From positions 11,357,001 through 11,421,000 of the forward strand of contig BSBM01000199.1 of NCBI GenBank assembly GCA_027924585.1: a stretch of 64,000 nt of DNA. Reading direction: 5' to 3'. This DNA is from Larix kaempferi. Lineage: Eukaryota; Streptophyta; Pinopsida; Pinales; Pinaceae. Positions 24,370-35,195 of the stretch are shown piece after piece (within the stretch, counting starts at the first letter, position 1; each line of letters opens with the position of its first letter). Both the position numbers and the translations under genes were made by a program. The notes under the pieces were generated by a model. It searched no databases. It had not been told where the DNA came from and saw only the letters and a list, made by a program, of their open reading frames with translations.

Positions 24370-25340
24370 GGATGAGAATCCAATGCTCAATATGGCCGAA
24401 ATTTTGATTAGAAGAGAATCATGGATCACAATTTCTATCATCATGGTGACCTCTTTCCAATATTTAGCCTTCAATTTATATGAACACAATTCCCTTAGAG
24501 ATTAGAAACATCATGTAGGTGCTAATGACAAAATTTGCACCCATGCAGGCAATGTCCTTAATACACTTTCTTAACCTACCAACATTTGGTAGTACAAGAG
24601 GAGTTGTCTGGTGCACAATTTTTTTTTAATGTAGGTGCACTAGAATGCCTTATAGTTGGAAGAACCAATATTGATTCATGTTCATGATATTATTCTACTA
24701 ACTGGGCCATCATTTGAGGGATTAGATCTCAACATTGCAATCTAGGGAATATGAAAGCATAGAAAGCAGTCAAGAGAGATTATGTATATGATAAGTATGG
24801 CCCTAAACAAGGTGGGTGGGGTGTAATTATTAGCATGATAAATGATTCCCTAATGCACCTATATTTATAAATAATGAGACACAAGATCATGATAAATTCA
24901 TCGACAGGGGAATGTTCCCTCGATGCAATGAAAATGGTTGAGTTTTGTGCCAAGGGAATATGATTGAACTAGTGCATGTTTCTACTAGACAATTTGTTAG
25001 ATACCTACACTGATGCACATTGTGCAAGTACACCTTTCATTTTTGGCTACTTGATGCTTAGTTTTTCTATATACTAACTCTAGTAATCCTAATGCCAAGG
25101 CTCCCTAACCATGTAGTACAAATCATGAAGGGTCTACAAAGACACCTATAATCAAGATTATAATAAGGATTCATTTTCCAAATGGTATGATAGCATGGTG
25201 GCATAGATTACCATTATTATCAAGATACCCTAGTAGTATTTAATCAACACACATGGGGGTAAAATTTGTTTCACTATGGACAAGGATAACAACTTTGTTC
25301 AACAATATAGTGTTGGACAGAGAAATTTGAAGGTCTCTCC
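24370..25340 (+). pseudogene. Decayed plus-strand ORF, same family as the E2 extra ORF (proposed)
   Basis: One frame from about 24780 to 25200 carries readable protein sequence interrupted by many stops. It has GGWGVIISMINDSLMHLYL, then (allowing stops) LN.CMFLLDNLLDTYTDAH, FIFGYLMLSFSIY and KDSFSKWYDSMV. The central part matches, in spacing and residues, the minus-strand E2 segment FNWVHYLLNEFLDELNDTEE...FQFN.LIVLIILFGW near 44640-44720: Asn, Leu-Leu, Leu-Asp, Asp and the hydrophobic tail. I infer that both come from one retroelement-borne family. The N-terminal side borders the acidic GAT tract. The molecular function is not known to me. Confidence 0.4.
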
Positions 25341-25347
25341 ACTCTTA

Positions 25348-25443
25348 AAACATGTAATCTATCTATATTTTATTAATTATATTAATATTGTGTCGCCATA
25401 CCACCGACGACAAGAGGCATCGGATATCAAACTTATGACTTCA
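25348..25443 (+). repeat. ~100-bp direct repeat, copy D
   Basis: Second copy of the sequence at 23554-23660, 1.8 kb downstream in the same orientation. The translated motif reads TRGIGYQTYDF, with one conservative change. The flanking bases differ from those of copy A. Confidence 0.85.
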
Positions 25444-25599
25444 ATTATATTTCTGATTTTGTTTTTATACTTATTTTGTTTTTATTTCTGATTTTTCAAT
25501 TATATTTCATGCATATTCTTTGTTTATTTGAGTTTGATGTATTGGTTTATTATTTTTCTTGCTACTTAGACATTGGCTTATTAAAAATTTATTTTCTTA

Positions 25600-27813
25600 T
25601 TGATCTTCAAAATATGAGTGGATTATGCAAATTAATCATAGGTGAGGATTATGAAAGCCTTATGTTGATAAAATATATTATTTCTAACCTTTATGTTGAG
25701 GATTATGAGAACTTTTCATACTTGAGGTATTCCGGCAGCGCAATCACTAGGGTTCATAAGTATGAGCGCTGTCGGAATCCCAAATCATCCAATATCGTGG
25801 CTTGTCCTCATCATCCAGTCTGGCGTGTTCTTCTCATGAACGAAGGACCCCGAGGAACGTACTCATCATATCATAGCAAGTGTCAAGTTTATAATTTCAA
25901 CACTGATGATTCGAAGATAAACAGAAGCCACATGTTTTTCAAATTCATAGTGTTGTCGATGATTCCTACCATAGTTACCTTGTTATCAGGTTATCAGTGA
26001 AGTTGGTAATCAAACACAACAAGCATGGGCAGGAGTGGCAAACTCTGTAGATTGGAGCTAGCAAATACAGAATGGGATAAATATTTTCCAGAATGTGCAG
26101 AGTTGTTTAGGAAGGCTGGGTGGTTCACATTTTTTGAGAAGGTTTGAGGTTATAATTTGAAAATTACTCATTCATTTGCTAAAAAATGCTCAAATTCCTG
26201 TATAAGCTTTGACACCCTAAAATTTGAGTTGACAGAGGAGTTAATTGATGAGGCCACTAGTATGGCCATTTAAGGGGAACGCTGGTTTAAGAAGATCTTG
26301 TTTGAATTTGATCCAAGTCTTTTCTTATCTCCAGGTTTTGAATCCCTTGACTGGAACAAGGGTATTCATTTAAGTAAGATGAAACCAGAATGGTGGGAGG
26401 TTCTTGGCATTGTGCAAATCTATATCACATGTGAAGGCAGGTTTTCCTCAGTTTATAAATACCATATCAGGTTTTTATTGCATTTGAATGATCAAGAAAA
26501 GATGAACCTACCCTTTTATCTATTAAAAAGTCTCCTGAAAATGTCAAATAGGGTTAAAGGTCATGTGGATCATACAACCCAGTCTCTTTTTCAACGTAGT
26601 CTGCTCAAACTAATAGTTTTAACAGAGCTGCAGAAAAGCAATCGTAGTTGGAAACATTATTTTTTCTGGTTAGGGTTAGAATCAGAGGACAATGAACTTG
26701 AAAGAAAACTCATGTCAAGAAAATAGGTTGGATTCATAAAAAGGTTTAAAAGGAACATTGTTGAAGAGACACATAAAACGTAAGATGATGATGTATTGGG
26801 GAAAATTGTAAAGATAAATGATACAGAACATATACAAATAGAAGTGGAGGAGCAACATGAGTATATCCCTAAAAAGGACAGGCTTGCAGAAGGTATTTCT
26901 ATTTTGAATAATGAAGAAAATATTGGTTTAGTTGTTAAAAAACAGGAACATACCCTTGAAGAAGATACTCTTGTGCTGGATACTCTTATGGATGAAAAAG
27001 TAGGCATTAAAATAGATGTTATTCATCTCCCTGATTTTAAAGCATATGTTAAATCTATAATGGATCTTGAAAGACCTAGATGGGGACCTAAAACAAGAGA
27101 AACCAACAAATTGGGATTGAATATGAGAAGAATATTGCAACCCAAATTGGGTAGAGAACATGTTACCATTATTCAAGATTCCTCGAGTGAGGAAGATTTA
27201 AAAGATGGAAAACTAGAACAACTTGTCAAAAATAAAGGAAAGGGACATCAAGATTCAACAGAGCCAATGGAAAAATTGATGAAGTGGCAGAGGAAGAAAA
27301 TGTTTTAAGTATTGAACAAGGAATGAGTTTGAGAATTCTTCAGGCAAATACAACAGCTAAGGAATTAGGTGAGACTTATGAAGATTGTCTTACTAAAAAT
27401 CTAGATCTTCCAGTAGGTTCAAATGAAAATCAAATACTTTAAGGAGAAATTAAAGTGAATTCTGAAGTTGAAAATCTTAAAGAATCATTACAGCAGTATA
27501 AGAGATAGGTTGGGTTTCTGAATGCAACAAATGACAGTCTTGTATTGGCTAATAAGAGACTTAGGGAAGATCTTGAAGATGTCAATGGTCATTATCAGGA
27601 ACTTATTTCAGTTTCCAAAGAGGTTTTGAAGAGGAAAAGGGATGCATAGGGGATAATTGAGGATCTAACTAAACATATTGAAGACTTAAACAAGCAGAAT
27701 CAGGAGTTATCAAGCAAAGTTCAGGTCATGGAAGCAAAGCAAGCTCGTCTTTGCAAAATATCACAGGCACTAGATGGAGTAACCCTTTTGGCAAAAGCAG
27801 CGAAGCAATTCTA
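25600..27813 (+). pseudogene. Long decayed ORF with conserved central block and coiled-coil tail
   Basis: Plus-strand protein sequence can be followed across several frame breaks. An N-terminal part lies at 25614-25990 (DYESLMLIKYI). A block follows with ECAELFRKAGWFTFFEK and GERWFKKILFEFDP near 26100-26310. A 142-residue open stretch at 26298-26726 contains EWWEVLGIVQIYITCEGRF, HIRFLLHLNDQEKMNLPFY and LFQRSLLKLIVLTELQ. A Lys/Glu-rich region covers 26796-27308. The tail at 27430-27813 is heptad-rich (KRLREDLEDVN, IEDLTKHIEDLNKQNQEL). The layout, a helical core followed by a long coiled coil, resembles the E2 extra ORF, but the similarity is weak. Stops at about 26000, 26145, 26273, 26726, 27307, 27442 and 27648. 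I do not recognise a named domain. Confidence 0.45.
25729..25778. repeat. Short inverted repeat, 13-bp arms
   Basis: ATTCCGGCAGCGC (25729-25741) and GCGCTGTCGGAAT (25766-25778) pair with one mismatch around a 24-nt loop. It lies inside the decayed ORF. It could be chance or a small transposon footprint. Confidence 0.55.
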
Positions 27814-28585
27814 ATTGGCACATATGCATACAGTTGTCCAATAAAGTCTATAACACATTTTTTATCGATAATTGTGAATTCCTATGTTTAGTAATTAAGT
27901 TGTTATGCTTTTAAAGACTCTTGTTTTGTATATAATTATTGAATAGATTCGAAGGCTAAGAAAGTGGATCTTGAACCACTTTATTTTTCATATTTTGCAA
28001 TTATAAAAAGAAAAAGAATGAAGAGTATAGGGTTAGCTTTTTGTTCTAGAAAGGGAGACAAAACTGTAGAATCAGATGATATGAAACATGTATGATGCAC
28101 TCATCTGTAATTTTTTTGAAGACTCATGTTTGAATTGAAATATAATACATAAGACATATGTCATTATTATTTTCTGGTCGATGTTTATGATTTGTTAAAT
28201 CACCTTGCTTACCATGTCATTGCTTGATAAAGGTCTTTATCATGTTGATGCTCTTAAGCCTATGTACATGACTAGAATTCTGCTTATATTTATATTTATG
28301 GTTTATGCTTATGTTTCTTAATTCTTTCATTTACTTTCAGTTTCTTTGGATGTTCTAGCTTGTACTTCTTTCTAGTCTTAGTACAATTTCTAGGACATAC
28401 AATTAAATGTGTTTTTTGTCATACTCTATAACAAGCAATGTTTCTAATTATAACATACAGGAAAATGGAAACTCACTAAGAAACAGTTAATTTATTATAC
28501 ATACTGGCAAAAAAATTCAATATTTATATCACAATATTAAATCAAAATATATAGAGTAGATATATTACTCCATACCTCATAAACT
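27814..28585. other. AT-rich non-coding stretch
   Basis: No ORF or motif that I recognise. It lies between the decayed plus-strand ORF and the end of the minus-strand CACTA transposase, so it would be 3' sequence for both. Confidence 0.5.
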
Positions 28586-28719
28586 TCAATGGAATTCATC
28601 ATCTTCTTCATCCAAGTCATCATCTGTATCATCCGATGATCCAAATTCAACATTGTAAGGATTGGCCATATCATCATTGTCGTCGATGTCAGTTATGATC
28701 ATCATGTCATCCTCAATAT
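28586..28719 (-). pseudogene. C-terminal tail of CACTA transposase (left of copia insertion)
   Basis: Minus-strand translation gives an acidic tail (IEDDMMIITDIDDND...TDDDLDEEDDEFH) ending at a stop at 28586-28588. It is the continuation of the frame at 35801-36403. When the copia element and one copy of the target duplication are ignored, the reading frame runs through without a shift, so this piece and the next were one exon. Confidence 0.7.
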
Positions 28720-29324
28720 TGTTGATGTATAAATAACTTCGGAATGTATTTCACCCATGTATTTCATCTATGTATATTGTACTCCTATAGAGATGTTATT
28801 ATTCTTCTATATGAATGTGTCGTCATTTGTATTGACAAGTGTCGCAAGTGTCGTAACTTGCCAATGGGTTATTAAACCACCATGTGTGGGGTCGGCCCTG
28901 ATTAAGTTAATATTGGGTTATTGTACTAAGCTAGACAAGTCAGCCCCATAAGGTTATTGGGCAGTCAGGACAAGTATAAATAGAGATCTCTCGATCTCTA
29001 TTTGGATCACTTCAGAACTCACTCTTCCTTCACTCGAAAAGTGGTGCACATGTGAGGATGAGGATCAGCTGCTAGGAGGAGTCTATCTATGTGTACTTGG
29101 GTTGTACTTTGGTTGTATCATTTCTCTATCTATCTCTAAGGAAGTTGTGGGGTTTTTCACCTTAGGGTTTTCCCCACAGAAACTATGTGTGTCTATTGCC
29201 TCTTACGTTTGCTTCTTGTGATGATTGACATGCTTTCTATGATTGATATGCATTGATATACTGTACATGTTATTCTCTCAACAAAGATCCTAGAGTATCT
29301 TGAATTAATTCTCAAAATTTAACA
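28720..29324 (+). repeat. Copia 5' LTR
   Basis: Starts TGTTGATGTATAAAT and ends TTTAACA. TATA box TATAAATA at 28975-28982, so U3 is about 255 bp. Confidence 0.95.
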
Positions 29325-29336
29325 TGGTATCAGAGC
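29325..29336 (+). other. Copia primer-binding site
   Basis: TGGTATCAGAGC, a perfect 12-base complement of the plant initiator-Met tRNA 3' end, directly after the LTR. Confidence 0.93.
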
Positions 29337-29883
29337 TAACCTGAGAAGAAGACATCGTGCAATGACAGAAACCAAGGTTTCTCTCCATAGATTTTGGAAA
29401 AGCAATATGATATATTAACTCTCCTTAGCAAGGTGAATCTATATATCTAATCAAAATTCAATTCTGAGCACTCTCAGTTTTGGCCCTAAACATTAGGGTT
29501 TCCACAAAAATAGGAATTTCTAAAATCTAAAGACATAGCTGGAAGCTCCTTGGAAAAATCGAAGTTTAGAGCTTTGGATTGAGATTTTTGGATAGGTAAA
29601 TCTCTGGGAAACTCAAACCCTAATTCAGGGTCCTCCCTTGTGAACCTGGGAGGACTAAAAGGCAGTTCTGAAGGGTGAAGCTTTGCAGATCTCAAATTCT
29701 GAATACACCAAGATGATCAGCTCATCAAGGTGCATCTTTTTATCCTTTCAGAAAGTTGAAATTCACATTTTGAGTTTTTAGGGTTTCTCTGACAAACTCT
29801 AATCCGGGACCAGATCCAGTTGTCAGCAAATCAAGTGGTAAGACCTAAATCTTTTCTATTTCCATTTGAAGTACTCTTTAAAG

Positions 29884-30780
29884 ATGTCTCACCACACGAA
29901 CAAGCTTGAAGGGGTTGATAACTTCCGAGCCTGGAAGTATAGGATTGGGTTAATCCTGGAAGAGCATGAGTTGGACTCATATATAAGGGAAGAGGTCCCT
30001 GTCCCAGAGGGAGAAGAGGTTAAATCCCTCCACAAAAAGAACTTGGTCAAGGCAAAGAGAATCATTGTTGATTCTATCAAGGACCATCTCATCCCCCATG
30101 TGTCATCTCTGAAGACACCCAAAGAGATGTTTGACTCCCTATCCAAGCTATTTGAAGGGAAGAACATAAATCGGAAGATGCCTCTGCGGAACCAATTAAA
30201 AGGGGTAAAAATTCAGAATGGATAATCCATTCAATCCTATTTTTCTAGGGTCTCTTAGATCAAGGAACAACTAGAAGCAGTGGATGAAATGGTGGAGAAT
30301 GGTGAAGTTGTCATGACCACTCGGAATGGCCTACCCAGGTCATGGGCCTCCTTTATCCAAGGAATCTATGCAAGAAAGAATTTGGTATCCTTCAACAAAC
30401 TACGGGAAGAATGTTCACAAGAAGAAGCAAGGCTTGTGGCATGAGAAGAAAAGATGGGGAATGAAGATCAAGCTCTCACAGCTCACACCAAGAAAGGAAA
30501 GTCCAAGAGAGAGCCATCTCACTTCAAGAAATATTCACATCACCATAAAGAAAGGAGAATATGCTTCACCTGTAATGAAAAGGGACATATTGCCATAAAT
30601 TGTCCCAAGAACAAGAACGACAAGAACAACTTCAACAAGAAGAAGAAGGGAAGCAAAAGAAGGTACCATGCTCATGTTGCCGAGGATGATGAACCTCCCA
30701 AGAAGAAGGCTAGAGCAGAAAGTGATGACGATGACTCATCAAGCAAAGAAGAGTATGTTATAATATCTACTCTCGCAGGT
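29884..30780 (+). pseudogene. Copia gag
   Basis: Gag forms the particle for the Copia RNA. The ATG at 29884 (MSHHTNKLEGVDNFRAWK) is preferred over the upstream in-frame ATG at 29866 because Copia gag proteins typically start close to the L-x-G-x-x-(N/D)-(F/Y)-x-x-W motif. Next come SYIREEVPVPEGEE, KAKRIIVDSIKDHLIPHV and a LFEGKNINRKMPLRNQLK helix. A single zinc knuckle CFTCNEKGHIAINC lies at 30562-30603, followed by a basic stretch. A stop at 30223 and frame changes near 30330-30450 break the frame. From 30454 it is open into protease. Confidence 0.9.
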
Positions 30781-31690
30781 ACTATTTCTCATGGTTGTAA
30801 TGATTGGCTTATTGACAGTGGGGCTTCCAAACACATGACTGGGTTTAAAGAATCTTTTGTAAATCTATCTAAACATGAATCACCCCATAAGGTGAAACTT
30901 GGGGATGATTATCAATACCCTATCAAAGGAAGTGGAGAAGCCTCCTACAACCTAGACTCTGGAAAGTCTTTAAATATGAAAGAAGTTCTTTATGTACTTG
31001 GGCTCAAGAAAAACCTACTCTCCATATCTACATTGGATGCAAACGGCATGAGGGTTGCATTTGTGGATGGCCAAGTTCTAATGTGGCCAAAGGGAAAGAC
31101 CATAGATGATGTAGTGGTGATTGGAGAGAAAGAGGGAGGATTTTATAAATTGAAGGGACAACCTGAACATGCCATGGTGCATGATTCCATGGAGCCAAGT
31201 GAACTTTGGCATAGAAGACTTGCACATATGCACTACAGAGCATTACCAATTGAAAGTAAAGTTGTAGAAAGTCTTCCTGAAATCAAGACCAAGCATGAAG
31301 GTGTTTGCAAAGCATGTGCAAAAGGAAAGAACATAAAGAAGGCATTTCCAAGCAGTGAAAGCAAGGCAAAAGGAATCTTGGAAATCATCCACTCTGATGT
31401 ATGTGGTCCAATGTCATCCAATTCTCTAAGTGGGTATGTTTACTATGTCTCTTTCAATAATGACTTCTCCAAGAAGACTTGGGTTCACTTCTTGAAGAAC
31501 AAGGATGAAGTGTTTGATAAGTTCAAGGAATTCAAAGCCTTGATAGAAAAACACACTTAAAAGAAGTTCAATACCTTCAAGATCCGACAATGGTGGAGAA
31601 TTCACTTAAGCAGACTTCAAGTGTTATGTAGTGATTAAGAGGGAGTTCACCACTCCTTACAATTCACAACAAAAAGGCGTAGAAGAAGTT
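30780..31690 (+). pseudogene. Copia protease and N-terminal half of integrase
   Basis: Protease site DWLIDSGASKHMTG at about 30805-30845 is intact. The GAG-pre-integrase segment with LWHRRLAHMHY and the CKACAKGK pair (about 31200-31330) is the zinc-binding part. The integrase core has IIHSDVCGPM with the first Asp. After a stop at 31558, DNGGEF with the second Asp appears in another frame near 31585. The usual NG-V-x-E-R-K-N-R segment is cut after NSQQKGVEE near 31690, so the last catalytic Glu region and the C-terminal domain are missing or rearranged. Confidence 0.88.
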
Positions 31691-32354
31691 ACTTCAAAAT
31701 AGGACTCCAGTAGCTCCTGCAAGGAGGCAAAGATTTAGAGGGAGTCCACCCAACAAACAAACAAAGATAAGTATTTGAATTGTCATTTCTTGAATATTCT
31801 GTTTGTTTAAAATAATGTTATTCAGTAATGTATGTGCTTATGTTCATAGACTTAGGTTGTGTATTATTCATATTAGAATAATTTCATTGATGAACAAGAT
31901 ACTACTAATATGCAAGTAATGGGTAAGTGGCCTATGGTACTATACAACATTCCATTGCTACTTATCTAGAATGAAACCTCTTGGCTGACATGTTGGGAGT
32001 TGTGCACACTCTTAACAAATGTTTTGGTAGAGATTGGAAGGCATCTAGAAAGTTATGGGATATGGATAAATCTTGTATTGAAGCATTGGCTAAAATAATT
32101 GCATGACTGTATGACATATATTCTTATGTGTAATATTTTGTTATGAAACTATGAGATGTTTCTAATCATGCAATTTAACTTGTCTTGTAGGAAAGATCGT
32201 ATACCATCACCTACAAAAGAAGGACTACAACATTTGTTCCGACAACAAACTTATCTATTAAAGATATTGAAGATATTAAAGATATTGAAGTTCCTGGGAT
32301 CTAGGATGAAGTAATGAAAGAATGCAATGATCCATCGATCATGAAGAATGATGG
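31691..32354 (+). other. Copia pol gap: deletion plus intron-like AT-rich segment
   Basis: A short readable linker (TPVAPARRQRFRGSPPNKQ) precedes ~420 bp of AT-rich non-coding DNA. This ends TTGTCTTGTAG at about 32190, after which coding sequence resumes (DEVMKECNDPSIMKND). The edges resemble GT...AG splice sites (GTATTTG near 31771). Either the element carries an intron-like insertion or this is filler from a deletion. Confidence 0.45.
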
Positions 32355-33809
32355 TTGGGATGTGGTCCCATACCAGAAGGGAAGTATGCCATGACTTCCA
32401 AGGGGATCTATAAGATCAAGCATGTTGTAGGTGGCAGCATAGAGAAATACAAGGCAAGATTCGTAGCTCGTGGCTTCTCTCAGAAAGAGGGAATAGATTA
32501 TGAAGAAACTTTTGCTCCTGTATCCAGGTACCCTTCCATCAGATCATTACTTGCTCTGGCTGCAGTGATGAAATGGAAGATACACCAGATGGATGTCAAG
32601 ACTGCTTTCTTGAATGGTGTAGTTGAGGAGGAAGTGTATGTGGAGCAGCCACTCGGTTTTGAAACATATGACAGGGAGTCATATGTGTGTAGATTGAAGA
32701 AAGCTTTGTATGGATTAAAGAAAGCTCCTAGGACTTGGTATGGTAGGATGGACAGTTTCCTATCTAGTTTGGGCTTTACCAAGAGTAAAGAGGATTCCAA
32801 CCTTTACTACAAGGGTGAGGAAGGAAATCCTGTGATAATACTCTTGTGTGTGGATGATCTGTTTGTAACAGGTAATGATAGTTTGATTGGTGATACCAAG
32901 AGGAAGCTTGCTTCCGAGTTCGAGATGAAGGACTTGGGGATGATGCACTATTTTCTAGGCATGGAAGTGTGGCAGAGTGCAGATGGTATCTTCCTTGGAC
33001 GAGGGAAGTATGCAGTGGAGATGCTGAAGAGGTTCGGGATGATGGACTGCAAGGCCATGGCCACACCTATGGCATCGAACCTGAAGCTTCTATGTGATGC
33101 TTCATCTGAGCCGGTTGATGTCACTATGTATCGTCAGATGATTAGGTCCTTGATGTACCTGACGAACACGAGACTAGATATTTGCTTTGCGGTGAACCCA
33201 TTGAGCCAGTTCGTGATGGATCCGAGGAGTGTTCATTTGGTTGTTGTAAAGCATATTCTGAGGTACATGAAGCGTACAGTTGTTTATGGGCTCAAGTATG
33301 ATGCGAATAAAAAGTTTAACCTACAGGGTTATGTTGATTCAGATTGGGCAGGCAGTGCTGCAGATAGGAAGATCACTTCTAGGTGTTGCTTCAGTATGGG
33401 ATCAGGTGTGATCTCTTGGTTTAGTAGGAAGCAGTCCTGCATAACAATGAGTACAGCCGAGGCAGAGTATGTTGCAGCCTGTTCGTCTAGCTATGAGGCA
33501 GTATGGCTGAGGAAGCTACTGTCTGAGTTATTTGATCTACCATTGGAGGCTACTGGTATATTTTGTGACAACTAGATTTGTGTGAAGCTATCTGAGAACC
33601 CGGTGTTCCATGACAGGTCAAAACAAATAGAGATCAAATATCACTATATCAGGGATATGGTGCAGAGGGGAGCAGTGAAGCTGCTGTATGTTGCGACGGA
33701 TGAGCAGATTGCAGATGTGTTGACGAAGCCACTAGCCAGAGTGAAGTTCGAGTACTTCAGAGAGAGGCTTGGTGTTCTTCGGATCAACAACACTTCGAGG
33801 AAGAAGTGA
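32355..33809 (+). pseudogene. Copia reverse transcriptase and RNase H (near-intact)
   Basis: RT copies element RNA to DNA; RNase H removes the RNA strand. Seen in order: KIKHVVGGSIEKYKARFVAR, GIDYEETFAPVSR, WKIHQMDVKTAFLNG, YGLKKAPRTWY, the catalytic box LLCVDDLFVTG (both Asp kept, Tyr replaced by Cys), GMMHYFLGMEV and LMYLTNTRLDICFAV. RNase H follows with GYVDSDWAGSAADRKITSR and MSTAEAEYVAACSSSYEAVW. One TAG at 33573-33575 interrupts it where Gln is usual in CDNQ. The frame then continues to IADVLTKPLARVKFEYFRE and ends normally at 33809. This is the best-preserved coding region of the window. The upstream start is not a real start, because the frame is broken at ~32350. Confidence 0.93.
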
Positions 33810-33925
33810 TGGAGACATTTTCTGTATCCATTCCTAGCATGGTGGAAGGGGGATCCTTCACATGGCTGTGGATGTAAGCGCTAGATGATGAGCATCAGGA
33901 TGATGTTCTAGTTTCTTCTCTATAT

Positions 33926-34125
33926 GATTAGTTGGATCATTTATGTATGTATGCATGATGTTGGATGTTGGGTATGATCAGTTGGATCATTTATGTATGT
34001 ACGCATCATGTTGGATGTTGGGTATGATCCGTTGGATCATTTAGGTATGTACGCATGATGTTGGATGATAGATATGATCAGTTGGATCATTTATGTATGT
34101 ATGCATCATGTTGGATTCTTGGACC
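33926..34125 (+). repeat. 50-bp tandem repeat, 4 copies (copia 3' region)
   Basis: The unit is about GATCAGTTGGATCATTTATG followed by TATGTATGCATGATGTTGGATGTTGGGTAT in the same unit. Copies start at about 33926, 33976, 34026 and 34076 with few substitutions. Confidence 0.9.
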
Positions 34126-34377
34126 ATGTATTTGTATATGTATCAGGTGGATACACTGTGTATGGTGATATGTATCAGGTACATACTTGGTATGCATCAG
34201 GTGGATGCATTGTATGATTAGGATGATCATGGATGATGAGCTTCAGGATGTTTCTCTAGATGACATGCATCAGGATGATGCAATGATGATAATCAGGATG
34301 ATCATGTGTACATCAGGATGATGTATGGTGAGTATCAGGTGGATACTCTGTGGCCATGGACAGGTTGTGCAGATGAG

Positions 34378-34935
34378 CATGTAAGTAGACCTGGGAGATC
34401 TGGACAGGATGAAAAAGGCCTCAGATGCTCTTCCGAGGCATTGCTCTGGGAGGACATGTAAGTAGACCTGGGAGATCTGGACAGGATGAAAAAGGCCTCA
34501 TATGCTATTCGAGGCATTGTCCTATGGCATGTAAGTGGACCTGGGAGATCTGGACAGGATGAAAAAGGCCTCAGATGCTCTTTTGAGGCATTGCCATGAC
34601 CACATGTAATATGCTCCTGGGAGATTTCGACAGGATGAAAAAGGCCTCAGATGCTTCAGCCAGGTTTTGTGGTGGACCATATGTAATGTGCTCCTAGGAG
34701 ATCCGATAGGTAGAGCTGTGTGCTCGTAATAGCCTAGGATGCTTCAGCCAGGTTTTGTGGTGAGATCACATGTAATGTGCTCCTGGGAGATCCGACAGGT
34801 AGAGCTGTGTGCTCGTAATAGCCTGGGATGCTTCACCCAGGTTTTGTGATGGGTCACATATAATGTGCTCCTGGGAGATCCGACAGGTAGAGCTGTGTGC
34901 TCGTAACAGCCTGGGATGCTACCACTAGGTTTTGT
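34378..34935 (+). repeat. 74-91-bp tandem repeat, about 7 copies (copia 3' region)
   Basis: Each unit starts near CATGTAA, then CTGGGAGATC, GACAGG and AGATGCT. Starts are at about 34378, 34454, 34528, 34602, 34679, 34769 and 34855. The first three or four share a GGATGAAAAAGGCCTC core. The later ones have TAGAGCTGTGTGCTCGTAA there, so two subfamilies lie side by side. Confidence 0.85.
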
Positions 34936-35186
34936 GATGAACGTAATAAGTCGTGAGGATTCCATAGTATGGCCAGTGATGATGAAGACCTATAGATGGT
35001 GGGCCCACATCCAGTATGAAAAAGGACTAGCTCTGTAGAACTGCCTATGATGAGTCGATTTATAGATTGATTGAGATAGCAACAGTAGTGACGATGACGA
35101 TGATTCAAGGATGATGATTTTTTGTTGATGATCCAGAGAAGAAGACTTGTGCTAGCAGATCTGTGTCGAGAAATACCTTCCTAGTT

Positions 35187-35195
35187 AAGAGGGAG
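35187..35195 (+). other. Copia polypurine tract
   Basis: AAGAGGGAG directly before the 3' LTR. Confidence 0.85.

Noticed and set aside
22392-24489. Long ORFs of poly-Met, poly-His, poly-Ile or poly-Asp on both strands
   Set aside because: They are frame shadows of trinucleotide arrays; absence of stops follows from the repeat, not from coding.
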